This document shows, piece by piece, positions 26,862-34,831 of a DNA stretch of 38,198 bases (position 1 is the stretch's first letter; every line of letters begins with the position of its first letter). The position numbers were made by a program, and so were the translations under genes. The stretch comes from an uncultured Flavobacteriales bacterium (GTDB taxonomy: Bacteria > Bacteroidota > Bacteroidia > Flavobacteriales_D > Crocinitomicaceae): NCBI GenBank assembly GCA_905478665.1, contig CAJQJL010000115.1:1-38198 (forward strand), written 5' to 3'. The notes under the pieces are model-generated. The model saw only the letters and a list, made by a program, of their open reading frames with translations, ran no database searches and was not told where the DNA came from.

Positions 26862-26869
26862 CAAATTTA
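26862..26869 (-). promoter_or_regulatory. Predicted -7 element of the sdhCAB promoter
   Basis: On the minus strand TAAATTTG matches TAnnTTTG exactly. A clear -33 TTG at the right distance is not seen, so this is tentative. Confidence 0.35.
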
Positions 26870-26994
26870 ACAGTTCATCATACTTTAACTATATGGATGC
26901 TACTATTTATTTTGAATTTAAATAAAGACATCTAATTGGTAACCAAAAAAGCACCTTGCGTTTTAATGGTATACGAACTGTTAAAACCAAGAAC

Positions 26995-27321
26995 ATGAAG
27001 AAAATAGCACTTCTCCCGCTATTTCTTTTGTGCGTGTCAGTGTATGCACAAACAGAGGAAAACGAAATCAAAAAAGTAGTAAACCAACGGGCTCTTGCCG
27101 AATGCAAAGTGGTTGTGTCTCCGAACCCATCTCATGGAACCATCTTTGTTAACGCGCCGAATGGCTCAAAATGTACTGTTTCGAGTGCCAAAGGGACATA
27201 TATTGGAACGTGGTCCGTTGCGGATGATGGCTTCCGATTAGAAGGACTTTCTACAGGAACATATGTGGTTATGATTAAGCAAGAAGAACAACACGTGATG
27301 CGAAAGTTTATCGTGCTTTAG
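26995..27321 (+). CDS. Very short secreted protein consisting mostly of a T9SS type A sorting domain
   Basis: Only 108 residues. Signal peptide 1-19 (MKKIALLPLFLLCVSVYAQ), a charged linker of about 18 residues, then the T9SS type A domain at about 38-108, with VVVSPNPSHGTIFVNAP and the end GTYVVMIKQEEQHVMRKFIVL compressed around GLSTGTYVV. There is almost no cargo between signal and sorting domain. It could be a bare surface tag, a peptide-releasing precursor, or a decayed remnant of a larger cargo gene. The frame opens upstream at 26956, but the ATG at 26995 precedes a proper signal peptide. Its stop overlaps the convergent carboxypeptidase gene by 4 bp. Confidence 0.8.
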   Translation: MKKIALLPLFLLCVSVYAQTEENEIKKVVNQRALAECKVVVSPNPSHGTIFVNAPNGSKCTVSSAKGTYIGTWSVADDGFRLEGLSTGTYVVMIKQEEQHVMRKFIVL

Positions 27322-28220
27322 CCCAAAAAGTCAAGCTGGGTTTGTTTTTCTGTGACAGAAAGGTTTACCATTTCCCCAAAGCGGAGGGCGCGATTATCAC
27401 TTATGTGTCCAGCAGGGAAACCAAATGCAACGGGAATTTTCCGGTATTCAAAATGGGAAAGGATGATTTCCTCCAAGGTTGATCCGAATGGGATTGTCGT
27501 GTCTTTTATATTTGTCATTCCTCCAATGATGAGGCCTTTTATCTTGTCAAAAACCCCTGCTTTTTCAAATGAATAAAAAATACGGTCCATAACGTAAAGA
27601 AATTCTGCAAGGTCTTCAATAAAAAGAATGGTGTCTGTGTAATCGATTTGATCGTTTGTTCCGAGTAAGCTATAGAGAATGGAAAGGTTCCCACCGACGA
27701 GTTTTCCGTTAACTGTTCCTAATTTATTTGCAGCGACATGATTACAAGAAATACTGTACTGATCCTCTTGTAGCGCTGAAAGAAGGGTTTCTAGTGAGGC
27801 TTCCGTATTCTCCGCAAAATTTAAAGGTGTTGTGCCGTGAATACTCTTTATTCCAAGAATATTCAACCGTGAATGAAAAATAGTGACATCACTAAATCCA
27901 ATCAGCCATTTTGGAGATCGAAGCATTGACGCCCACTGAATTTTGTCAACTAGCTGAACGCAGCCATACCCACCTCGCGCACATAAAATTGTTTTGACTT
28001 CAGGGTCGTCTAATGCAGCCTGAAGGTCATGTAACCGTTCTTGCTGCGTTCCAGAAAAATAATGATGAACACCATAACAGTGCTCGCCAATCACAACTTC
28101 AAAACCTTTATCTTCAAGAAATGCTTTCGCATAAAGAACACGTTCCTTTTCGATCGTTTTAGCGGGTGCTACGATGGCTATTTTGTCGCCTTTAGAGAGT
28201 TTGGGAATGGTGAGATTCAT
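27318..28220 (-). CDS. LD-carboxypeptidase, MEROPS S66 (murein tetrapeptidase LdcA type)
   Basis: S66 enzymes remove the terminal D-Ala from murein tetrapeptides during cytoplasmic peptidoglycan recycling. The 300-residue product carries the family catalytic residues: Ser110 in WLIGFSDVT, Glu202 in LFIEDLAE and His272 in FPAGHISDN. GDKIAIVAPA (11-20) and ARGGYGC (81-87) are also typical. The frame remains open 37 codons further upstream, but the ATG at 28220 begins MNLTIPKLSKGDKIAIV, the normal family N-terminus without a signal peptide. The 5' end is separated from tadA, which is divergent, by 72 bp. Related S66 members cleave microcin-type peptides, but LdcA activity is more likely. Confidence 0.92.
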   Translation of the reverse strand: MNLTIPKLSKGDKIAIVAPAKTIEKERVLYAKAFLEDKGFEVVIGEHCYGVHHYFSGTQQERLHDLQAALDDPEVKTILCARGGYGCVQLVDKIQWASMLRSPKWLIGFSDVTIFHSRLNILGIKSIHGTTPLNFAENTEASLETLLSALQEDQYSISCNHVAANKLGTVNGKLVGGNLSILYSLLGTNDQIDYTDTILFIEDLAEFLYVMDRIFYSFEKAGVFDKIKGLIIGGMTNIKDTTIPFGSTLEEIILSHFEYRKIPVAFGFPAGHISDNRALRFGEMVNLSVTEKQTQLDFLG

Positions 28221-28292
28221 GACGCAAATGTAATCAATAAGCGATTGTTGGGGGGATAATTTGGTTAATTTTGAAGAAGAATTTATAAGACG

Positions 28293-28739
28293 ATGATAAG
28301 CCCATACAACGACGAATACTTCATGAAGCAAGCGCTAATGGAAGCACAAAAAGCATACGATGAAGGAGAAGTTCCTGTTGGGGCAGTTATTGTTGCAAAC
28401 AAGCAAGTGATTGCCAGAGCCCACAACTTGACAGAAAAGCTGAACGATGTTACGGCCCATGCCGAAATGCAGGCAATCACAGCAGCAGCGAACTTTTTAG
28501 GGGGTAAATATTTGAAAGGGTGTACACTCTACGTTACACTTGAGCCGTGTACAATGTGTGGCGGGGCACTCTACTGGTCACAATTGGATAAAATAGTGTT
28601 CGCTGCGGTTGATGAGAAAAGGGGTGCAAGCCGACATACAGGGATTTATCACCCGAAAACAGTAATTTCTTCTGGAATTATGGAAAGTGAGGCTTCCGAA
28701 CTCATGAAAAGTTTTTTCCAAACCAAACGGAAAGACTGA
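28293..28739 (+). CDS. tadA: tRNA-specific adenosine deaminase (nucleoside deaminase)
   Basis: TadA converts A34 to inosine in tRNA-Arg(ACG), widening decoding. The 148-residue product shows the zinc/catalytic motifs HAE (His56, Glu58 in VTAHAEMQAI) and PCTMC (Cys86, Cys89 in LEPCTMCGGAL), with GEVPVGAVIV (25-34) at the start, all typical of TadA. Related cytidine/guanine deaminases share the fold; the EPCTMCGGAL context and the length favour TadA. It is monocistronic and divergent from the carboxypeptidase gene. Confidence 0.92.
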   Translation: MISPYNDEYFMKQALMEAQKAYDEGEVPVGAVIVANKQVIARAHNLTEKLNDVTAHAEMQAITAAANFLGGKYLKGCTLYVTLEPCTMCGGALYWSQLDKIVFAAVDEKRGASRHTGIYHPKTVISSGIMESEASELMKSFFQTKRKD

Positions 28740-28757
28740 TCGTTGTTAGAGGGAAGG

Positions 28758-28790
28758 TTTTGCTTTTTATGGTGAAATCGAGTACATTTA
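28758..28790 (+). promoter_or_regulatory. Predicted promoter of the T9SS cargo gene at 28831
   Basis: TTTTG at 28758-28762, a 20-bp spacer and TACATTTA at 28783-28790 (one mismatch to TAnnTTTG). Transcription would start about 35 bp before the ATG. Confidence 0.45.
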
Positions 28791-28830
28791 GTGCGCTAAT
28801 ACAAACGTTAATAGAAAATACACTACTACT

Positions 28831-29898
28831 ATGAAAAGAACAATTACTCTAATGAGTTTACTAATTTCTACAATTAGCTTTGCTCAATTACCAACAATTA
28901 CGGCCGCAAACCAAATGCCAGCTATTGATGATACGATTCATTATTCTAATGCAAACACCTTTGGTTTTGATCCAAACGGGTCAGGTGGAGCGGTAGATGT
29001 TGTCTGGGACTATACAGGACTTACACCAACTGGGTCAGTAGATTTTTGGTTCGTTGATCCAGCAACAACAGCTGAAGCAGCAAACTTTCCTACATCAACA
29101 GTTGCTATGGAGAACTCTTTAGCACTTGGAGGATACGAATACTTTGAGAATGATGCGAACTCAATTAACCGTTGGGGTTACACAGCAGTTGGAGCAGGAG
29201 CCTCGTCACTTTATTATAATTCATCATTTGCGCGCTATACTTTTCCTATTACGCCTGGGGTAATTCAATCACAAACGTATACAGGAACAATGACCTCTTT
29301 GGGTGCTGGTGAAGATTCAGTAACAATTGCAAACGGAAACTATCAGGCAACCCCAGATGCGTATGGAACATTAAGTTTACCACCACTTGTTTTTGGTGGG
29401 CAACCAGAAGTGTTTGATTCTGTGATTCGAGTGCATGTAGTTGAACAATTTCAGATTATTGCATGGTTATTTGGAACACCGGCAATAACAATTAATGTAG
29501 CAGATGATTATTACTTTTATTTTGATGAAGAAACACAAGAGCCGATCTTGATTTATGGGGTTACTACTGATGATGCAGGGGGTGCACCACAAACAGTGTT
29601 GAGATATCAAAGCAACGCTCCAGGAACTTCGACTGGAGGTGGAGGAAGTGGAGCTTCAATCAATGAACTTGCTGAAGCAACGATTGGAATTTATCCAAAT
29701 CCAACAGAAAACACATTTACAGTTGCCACGGATAGTGCAATTGACGGATTGGTAATCACGGACATGAACGGAAGAGTTGTTAAGACCTTTGAAGGAGGCC
29801 AGAACAATTTTGATGTTTCAGATCTTACTGAAGGCGTTTACTTTGTGAAGGTTACACAAAATGCGACAGTGAAGACGACGCGTTTGGTGGTTCAATAG
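28831..29898 (+). CDS. Secreted beta-rich protein with T9SS type A sorting domain
   Basis: A 355-residue exported protein. Signal peptide 1-18 (ending ISFA), then a beta-rich region of about 250 residues with no recognised domain (features include VDVVWDYTGLTPTGS and INVADDYYFYFDEETQEPIL). A Gly/Ser linker at about 264-273 (STGGGGSGAS) leads to the T9SS type A domain (285-355), which starts IGIYPNPTENTF, contains VITDMNGRVVKTF and ends TTRLVVQ. It will be exported by T9SS to the surface or medium. It lacks cysteines in the mature region. It has its own predicted promoter and terminator, so it is monocistronic. Confidence 0.88.
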   Translation: MKRTITLMSLLISTISFAQLPTITAANQMPAIDDTIHYSNANTFGFDPNGSGGAVDVVWDYTGLTPTGSVDFWFVDPATTAEAANFPTSTVAMENSLALGGYEYFENDANSINRWGYTAVGAGASSLYYNSSFARYTFPITPGVIQSQTYTGTMTSLGAGEDSVTIANGNYQATPDAYGTLSLPPLVFGGQPEVFDSVIRVHVVEQFQIIAWLFGTPAITINVADDYYFYFDEETQEPILIYGVTTDDAGGAPQTVLRYQSNAPGTSTGGGGSGASINELAEATIGIYPNPTENTFTVATDSAIDGLVITDMNGRVVKTFEGGQNNFDVSDLTEGVYFVKVTQNATVKTTRLVVQ

Positions 29899-29916
29899 AA
29901 GAAAATCAAATTACAT

Positions 29917-29949
29917 AAAACCCCATTTCTCTTGAGAGGTGGGGTTTTT
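29917..29949 (+). terminator. Rho-independent terminator after the T9SS cargo gene
   Basis: AAAACCCCA (29917-29925) pairs with TGGGGTTTT (29940-29948), with an inner CTC/GAG helper stem and a T-tract on the plus strand. The 3' end also overlaps the stop of the minus-strand micro-ORF. Confidence 0.85.
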
Positions 29950-30040
29950 ACTTTTTATTTAGTTTGTAAATGAGGTATCCGATCCCGACAGCAAAGTGCG
30001 CGAGAATGACAACCAATACAATGACAAAAGTGGTGCTCAT
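29948..30040 (-). CDS. 30-residue single-TM micro-ORF
   Basis: A reading frame with ATG at 30038-30040 and TAA at 29948-29950 encodes 30 residues: a start MSTTF, then a hydrophobic helix with VIVLVVILAHFAVGIGYLI (about 6-24), and a basic tail YKLNKK. The composition, with an aliphatic helix followed by positive residues at the C-terminus, is that of a genuine small membrane protein inserted N-out/C-in. It lies divergent to mnmE with 69 bp between the starts and has no clear upstream ribosome-binding site. I do not recognise it; only conservation in relatives would prove it. Confidence 0.5.
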   Translation of the reverse strand: MSTTFVIVLVVILAHFAVGIGYLIYKLNKK

Positions 30041-30109
30041 ATTCCGAGTTTGGCATAAAAATACCTGTCATTGAGCATATAAAGTGTAACAAGCATTACT
30101 TTTGCGTCA

Positions 30110-31465
30110 ATGATAGGCAATCAAGATACTATTTGTGCATTGGCTACTCCAAATGGAGTTGGTGCAATTGGCATGATCCGTCTTTCTGGCGACAAGTCCT
30201 GGGAGGTGGTTTCGACTATTTTTTCCAAATCACTGGAGGGTTGTTCCTCACATACGGTTCACTTTGGAACACTAAAAAACGATTCGGGAGAAATAATTGA
30301 TGAGGTACTCGTAACCTTATTTAAAAACGGAAAGAGTTTTACAGGAGAAGAAAGTATTGAGATTTCTTGTCACGCCTCTCCGTATATTCAGCAGAAGATT
30401 ATTGCTGCGCTTTTTGAGCAAGGCTGCCGCCTGGCAAAACCGGGTGAGTTTACGCAACGCGCATTCTTGAATGGAAAAATGGACCTTTCGCAAGCGGAGG
30501 CTGTTGCTGATTTGATTGCCTCTCAGTCAAAAAGTGCCCACGACATCGCCTTGAAACAATTACGTGGAGGATTTTCCAATGAGTTAAAAGATGTTCGGGA
30601 AAAGCTAATCAATTTTGCATCGTTGATTGAGTTGGAACTGGATTTTGGTGAGGAAGATGTTGAGTTTGCAGATCGAACAGCATTGAAGAAAATGGTGTCG
30701 GATGTGCTCAGGTATATCCAACGTTTGTCAAAATCATTTGAGTTAGGTAACGCGATAAAGAATGGCGTTCCTGTGGCTATTGTTGGCGCTCCTAACACAG
30801 GAAAAAGTACACTTCTTAATCAGTTGTTGGGAGAAGAAAGAGCAATTGTCAGTGACATTGAAGGAACAACCCGCGACGTTATTGAAGAGGTGTTGAACAT
30901 TGAGGGCATTACCTTTCGTTTGATTGACACGGCTGGAATTCGGGATGGAGCCGAAGATATTGAAGCGATGGGAATTGAGCGCTCGAAGGAGAAGATAGAA
31001 CAAGCGAGCATAGTGCTTTGCTTGGCTGACGGAACAAGCGCATCAAGTGTTGAAGAGGTGACCAATTGGGTAAGTGAATTGAATAAGCAATACCCAGACA
31101 AAAAGATTACAACAGTTATCAATAAAATTGATCTGGCCGCTCCAGAAGCAGGTGACGGAGTTCAAATAAGTGCAAAAGCAGGAGAGGGCATCGATGAACT
31201 AAAAGAATGGCTAGTAAAAGCTGTTACTGGAGACTTCAACTTGGCCGACGAAACGATTGTCTCTAACGCACGCCACCACGAAGCATTGGTGAACACGGCG
31301 GGAGCCTTGGAAAAAGCAAAAAGCGGATTGGAAGAAGGGGTAACAGGTGATTTCGTTGCAATGGACATCCGACAGGCAATGTTCCATTTGGGAAGCATTA
31401 CGGGAGATATCTCAACGGATGATTTGCTAGGTAATATCTTTAGTAAGTTTTGTATTGGAAAGTAA
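30110..31465 (+). CDS. mnmE: tRNA modification GTPase MnmE (TrmE)
   Basis: MnmE partners with MnmG in cmnm5U34 formation on tRNAs. The 451-residue product begins DTICALATPNGVGAIGMIRL (6-25), has the tetrahydrofolate-binding N-terminal domain, the GTPase P-loop GAPNTGKST (226-234), the G2 region with TTRDV, DTAG (G3), NKID (G4), and ends with the catalytic C-terminal FCIGK, whose Cys is needed for activity. A TACTTTTG -7-like element ends only 5 nt before the ATG, so the mRNA may be nearly leaderless. No partner gene is adjacent; mnmG lies 14 kb upstream. Confidence 0.97.
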   Translation: MIGNQDTICALATPNGVGAIGMIRLSGDKSWEVVSTIFSKSLEGCSSHTVHFGTLKNDSGEIIDEVLVTLFKNGKSFTGEESIEISCHASPYIQQKIIAALFEQGCRLAKPGEFTQRAFLNGKMDLSQAEAVADLIASQSKSAHDIALKQLRGGFSNELKDVREKLINFASLIELELDFGEEDVEFADRTALKKMVSDVLRYIQRLSKSFELGNAIKNGVPVAIVGAPNTGKSTLLNQLLGEERAIVSDIEGTTRDVIEEVLNIEGITFRLIDTAGIRDGAEDIEAMGIERSKEKIEQASIVLCLADGTSASSVEEVTNWVSELNKQYPDKKITTVINKIDLAAPEAGDGVQISAKAGEGIDELKEWLVKAVTGDFNLADETIVSNARHHEALVNTAGALEKAKSGLEEGVTGDFVAMDIRQAMFHLGSITGDISTDDLLGNIFSKFCIGK

Positions 31466-31547
31466 TTCTACCTCCACTATTACGTAGCTACTTCTTCAAA
31501 ATTTTATCAGCAATTTTCTTAGCGTCTTTGCAATATTTGTCGTCACC

Positions 31548-31808
31548 TTACAACGTCCATTCGCCTGTTTTTTCAATGTAAAACCGAACAGTTTTCTCTA
31601 CAACCTCTGCATAACCACCATACGAGTTTAGCATACTTTTCACATCTTCAAGATAGTCGCTCTTGCTCAACTCTTCTGCCATCACTAAATCCCACTGTCT
31701 GTTAATACGTTTCGCCTTCTCTTTGTAAGCAGGACTTGTCGTTTTATAAGCCATTAGAAAGAGAGAAAGTGCTTTCGCTTCCGGTGATGGTTTTTCGGGT
31801 TTTTTCAT
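31548..31808 (-). CDS. Small hypothetical protein, possibly truncated by an in-frame stop
   Basis: An 86-residue, highly charged protein with no signal peptide: KAEA-type helical start (EKPSPEAKALSLFLMAYKT), then KEKAKRINRQWDLV and YLEDVKSMLNSY, mostly alpha-helical. I do not recognise a family. After its TAA (31548-31550) the same frame continues with 19 sense codons reading GDDKYCKDAKKIADKILKK to a TAG at 31488. That tail looks coding, so the gene may carry a nonsense mutation, or it may be recoded or mis-sequenced. The full product would be about 106 codons. It lies alone between mnmE and the LRR gene. Confidence 0.6.
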   Translation of the reverse strand: MKKPEKPSPEAKALSLFLMAYKTTSPAYKEKAKRINRQWDLVMAEELSKSDYLEDVKSMLNSYGGYAEVVEKTVRFYIEKTGEWTL

Positions 31809-31998
31809 ACTTATCGTTTATGTCAAAAAATGGATTCTTTAGTTGAATTGGACGCAGCTAAAGGTACTTCTTTTATGTTCTCACACCCATTTGTTAGATT
31901 TTTCAAGAATTTCCCCTGTCTGGTTAAGCAGAACAAGAGATTGGCAAAAAAAAGCGGTTGCCATTGTTGAATACCTTATTTTTGCTCAAAACAACACA

Positions 31999-33576
31999 AT
32001 GAGACTAATACTACTTTCAATACTACTTGCTACATCTTCTCTCGTTAACGGACAACAAACCTACGTTCCTGACAATAACTTTGAAACATTTCTTGAAAAC
32101 AATGGAATGGGTAACGGGGTTCCAAACGACGATTATGTAACAACGGCAAACATAAGCGGTGTAAGCTCATTGATTTGTTGGGGATGGAACATTGCAGACC
32201 TTACAGGAATAGAAGATTTCACTTCTTTATCGACCTTGTATTGTTTTGACAATCCGCTTACCACATTGAACCTAACTCAAAATACAGCACTCGTTGATTT
32301 GCGCTGTAACAACACGCAACTTACATCATTAGATGTGACACAGAACACTTCATTGGTGACGTTCTTTTGCTACAACAACTACCTTACATCATTGGACCTC
32401 TCTCAGAATGCAGTATTGAATGATTTACGCTGTTTTGACAACCTTATCACTTCATTGGATTTAGCGCAGAACCCGGTATTGAGTTTTTTGCGTTGTTACA
32501 ATAACAGTTTGGCTTCAATTGATGTGACGCAGTGCCCACAATTGGAGGAGCTGAATTGCAAGGACAACTTGTTGACTTCATTAAATGTCTCACAGAACCC
32601 AATGTTGACGTCACTTTTTTGTTATGACAATGATCTTACATCGCTGAATTTATTGCAGAATCCAGCATTAACGGATTTACGGTGCCACAATAATTTTATT
32701 ACAGCATTGGACGTGTCGCAGAACACATTACTGACGATTATCTTTTGCCAGAACAATCAATTGACTGCCTTAGACGTTTCGCAGTGTGCCGTCTTGACCT
32801 ATTTAAGCTGTCAGGACAACCTATTGCAGTGTTTGGTTGCAAACAACGGACTGAACATCGATTTGAATTGTTCAAACAATCAATTGTTCTGTATTAGTGT
32901 GGTTAACCCTAACTGGTCTTATGCAAACACGATTTACGATGCAGGAATCTCTTTTGAAGTACTTTGCCAAACTTTTATGGACAACGATGTTAGTCAAAAT
33001 GGGGTTTTGTTAACAGCTGACCAAAACAGCGCTACCTACCAGTGGTTAGATTGTGATAATAACTACGCAGTGATTAATGGTGAAACAAACCAAGCTTTTT
33101 CAGTAAGTGCCTCAGGAAGTTATGCGGTTGAAATTACTTTTGTAAGTTGTTCGGGAACTCAAGTAGACACTTCAATGTGTGCGTATGTTGATTGTCAATC
33201 GGTAATTAACAATGATGTGAATCAAAACGGAATTATATTGACTGCTGAGCAAGTAGGAGCAACGTATCAGTGGTTGGATTGTGAGAACGGTTATAGTGTA
33301 ATTATCGGGGAGACAAACCAAATGTTTCTTGCTGCAAACACGGGATATTTTGCAGTTGAAATCACATTAACAGATGCGTGTGGTGGTGTTCAGGTGGATA
33401 CTTCTTCGTGCCACTTAATTGCACATGCTGATCTTGATGAGCTAGAGAATGGACCAGTAGAGTTGGTGAAAATTGTTGACTTCCTGGGAAGAGAAACGCC
33501 ATTTAAGCCCAATACAGCGTTGATCTACATCTATAGCGATGGAACAACAGAAAGAGTCTTCAAACTCGAAGAATAA
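31999..33576 (+). CDS. Secreted LRR surface protein with two Ig-like repeats and an atypical C-terminal tail
   Basis: A 525-residue protein. Signal peptide about 1-19 (LLATSSLVNG then QQTYVP). Residues about 70-290 hold eleven consecutive leucine-rich repeats of about 21 residues, consensus LxxLxCxxNxLTxLDxSQN, each with one Cys (YCFDNPL, RCNNTQL, FCYNNYL and so on). Two homologous domains of about 70 residues follow, each with NDVxQNG, YQWLDC and NGET- or IGET-NQ (about 330-400 and 405-475). The tail (about 490-525) reads VDFLGRETPFKPN and IYIYSDGTTERVF, a pattern I associate with Bacteroidota secreted proteins that lack the canonical type A domain. It probably binds a surface ligand. The frame is open 52 codons upstream, but only this ATG precedes a signal peptide. 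Confidence 0.85.
   Translation: MRLILLSILLATSSLVNGQQTYVPDNNFETFLENNGMGNGVPNDDYVTTANISGVSSLICWGWNIADLTGIEDFTSLSTLYCFDNPLTTLNLTQNTALVDLRCNNTQLTSLDVTQNTSLVTFFCYNNYLTSLDLSQNAVLNDLRCFDNLITSLDLAQNPVLSFLRCYNNSLASIDVTQCPQLEELNCKDNLLTSLNVSQNPMLTSLFCYDNDLTSLNLLQNPALTDLRCHNNFITALDVSQNTLLTIIFCQNNQLTALDVSQCAVLTYLSCQDNLLQCLVANNGLNIDLNCSNNQLFCISVVNPNWSYANTIYDAGISFEVLCQTFMDNDVSQNGVLLTADQNSATYQWLDCDNNYAVINGETNQAFSVSASGSYAVEITFVSCSGTQVDTSMCAYVDCQSVINNDVNQNGIILTAEQVGATYQWLDCENGYSVIIGETNQMFLAANTGYFAVEITLTDACGGVQVDTSSCHLIAHADLDELENGPVELVKIVDFLGRETPFKPNTALIYIYSDGTTERVFKLEE
32225..32835 (+). repeat. 63-bp tandem coding repeats (LRR array)
   Basis: About ten degenerate 63-bp (21-codon) units within the LRR gene. 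Each has a Cys codon followed by an Asn codon three positions later, then a Leu/Ile codon, and a serine/glutamine/asparagine segment. The array arose by in-frame duplication and keeps frame throughout. Confidence 0.85.
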
Positions 33577-33662
33577 GGAAGCGAAGCGAATGTATCTATC
33601 ATAGTGCCTTTCGCCCGTAAACCGATCGGTTTTATTATTTTTCAAGACTAAATTAGTTAACT

Positions 33663-34241
33663 ATGCGCCAATTCTTTTTTTTCACAGTCCTATTGCTTCT
33701 TCTTTCCGCGTGTGGATCTTCAGGTTCGTCGAGCGATAAACTCGATAAAAAAACACTCTTCGGAACATGGGAAACGGATGATCTGTACAAAAACACAGCC
33801 TTCAATTTTCAAATAGAATTTGATAAAAACTGGAAAGTTCAACGGCCAAGGTTTAAGACGCTCTTTGGTGGAGAACTCTTTGAGGCAACATATCTTCCCT
33901 CCGTGCATCCAATGCCAATTAATATCAGCATCGAGGTGGATCAGAAGAACCCTTTTGAAGAAGTATCAGTGCTTAAACAGATTGAGGAGAGCCTAGAGGG
34001 CTATGATATGCTTTTTGATGCGGACGATATGATAAAAAGCCCAGTCAGCAAAACGAATATAGCTGGAGAAGAGTATGCATATTTCAAACTAACCTTTCCT
34101 GAAGATGGTGATTCAAGCTACATAACAGAGTATTATCGATACGATAAGGGGTATTACATTACGATTCTCTCGTTTTACAATACAACGGCTGATGAAGCTG
34201 TAGCTTTGGATTTTATTTCGAACATTAAGAAACTTAAATGA
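33663..34241 (+). CDS. Putative lipoprotein, function unknown
   Basis: A 192-residue product with a lipoprotein signal (MRQFFFFTVLLLLLSAC, lipobox LSAC, Cys17) and a Ser-rich linker (GSSGSSSDK). The mature part has GTWETDD, KNTAFNFQIEFDKNWKV and later TEYYRYDKGYYITILSFYN, a mixed alpha/beta fold reminiscent of PsbP-like or MNCL-type lipoproteins, but I cannot confirm a family. It is followed at 29 bp by the glutathione peroxidase gene, with which it could be co-transcribed. Confidence 0.78.
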   Translation: MRQFFFFTVLLLLLSACGSSGSSSDKLDKKTLFGTWETDDLYKNTAFNFQIEFDKNWKVQRPRFKTLFGGELFEATYLPSVHPMPINISIEVDQKNPFEEVSVLKQIEESLEGYDMLFDADDMIKSPVSKTNIAGEEYAYFKLTFPEDGDSSYITEYYRYDKGYYITILSFYNTTADEAVALDFISNIKKLK

Positions 34242-34269
34242 ATCTAGAACGATTCTCTACCTTTACCCT

Positions 34270-34800
34270 ATGAGAACATTTATTCTATCAATTCTATTAT
34301 TAATGGCAGCATACACAGGGCGAACACAAGCCACAGATATTTATAACTACTCTTTTATCGACATTGATGGAAACAAAGTAGAGATGAGTCAATTCAAAGG
34401 GAAGAAAATTCTCATTGTCAATGTTGCCTCAAAATGTGGGTTTACGCATCAATACAAAGAACTTCAAGAGCTCCACGAAAAGTATGGTGATAAGGTTGCT
34501 TTAATTGGCTTTCCTTGCAATCAGTTTATGGGGCAGGAACCAAAGGAAGAAGAGGAAATTAAAGCCTTTTGTCAAAAAAATTACGGCGTTGAGTTTTTGA
34601 TGGCTTCTAAAATTGATGTCAGCGGAAGAGACCAGCATCCGATCTATTTGTGGCTCACGTCTGAACAATTGAATGGTGTTGAAGACAGCAAAGTTGCTTG
34701 GAATTTTCAAAAATACCTGTTGGATGAAGAAGGGAAATATGTAAAGTTCTTTAAGCCCAAGGTGAGTCCAATGGACGAGGAAATCACGAAGGAATTATAA
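34270..34800 (+). CDS. Exported glutathione peroxidase-type thiol peroxidase
   Basis: A 176-residue Gpx-fold peroxidase with an N-terminal signal peptide (about 1-20, MAAYTGRTQA), implying periplasmic location. The catalytic tetrad is recognisable: Cys56 in NVASKCGFT, Gln85 in FPCNQF, and Trp144/Asn145 in VAWNF. A Cys in CNQF (Cys83) and Cys101 could act as resolving residues. With Cys rather than selenocysteine and no glutathione-dependent operon partners, it probably uses thioredoxin-type reductants. It reduces hydrogen peroxide or organic hydroperoxides. Confidence 0.92.
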   Translation: MRTFILSILLLMAAYTGRTQATDIYNYSFIDIDGNKVEMSQFKGKKILIVNVASKCGFTHQYKELQELHEKYGDKVALIGFPCNQFMGQEPKEEEEIKAFCQKNYGVEFLMASKIDVSGRDQHPIYLWLTSEQLNGVEDSKVAWNFQKYLLDEEGKYVKFFKPKVSPMDEEITKEL

Positions 34801-34831
34801 GCTGTTTTCTGTTTGATTAAGAATACGGAAT

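Noticed and set aside
28221..28331. 37-codon N-terminal extension of the LD-carboxypeptidase
   Set aside because: It lies upstream of the conserved family N-terminus and would overlap the start region of the divergent tadA gene.
31843..31998. N-terminal extension of the LRR protein
   Set aside because: The extra 52 residues would bury the signal peptide; the ATG at 31999 gives a normal exported protein.
32225..32835. Regular repeats that could suggest a CRISPR array
   Set aside because: The repeats are in frame, encode leucine-rich units, are degenerate, and have no spacers or cas genes nearby.
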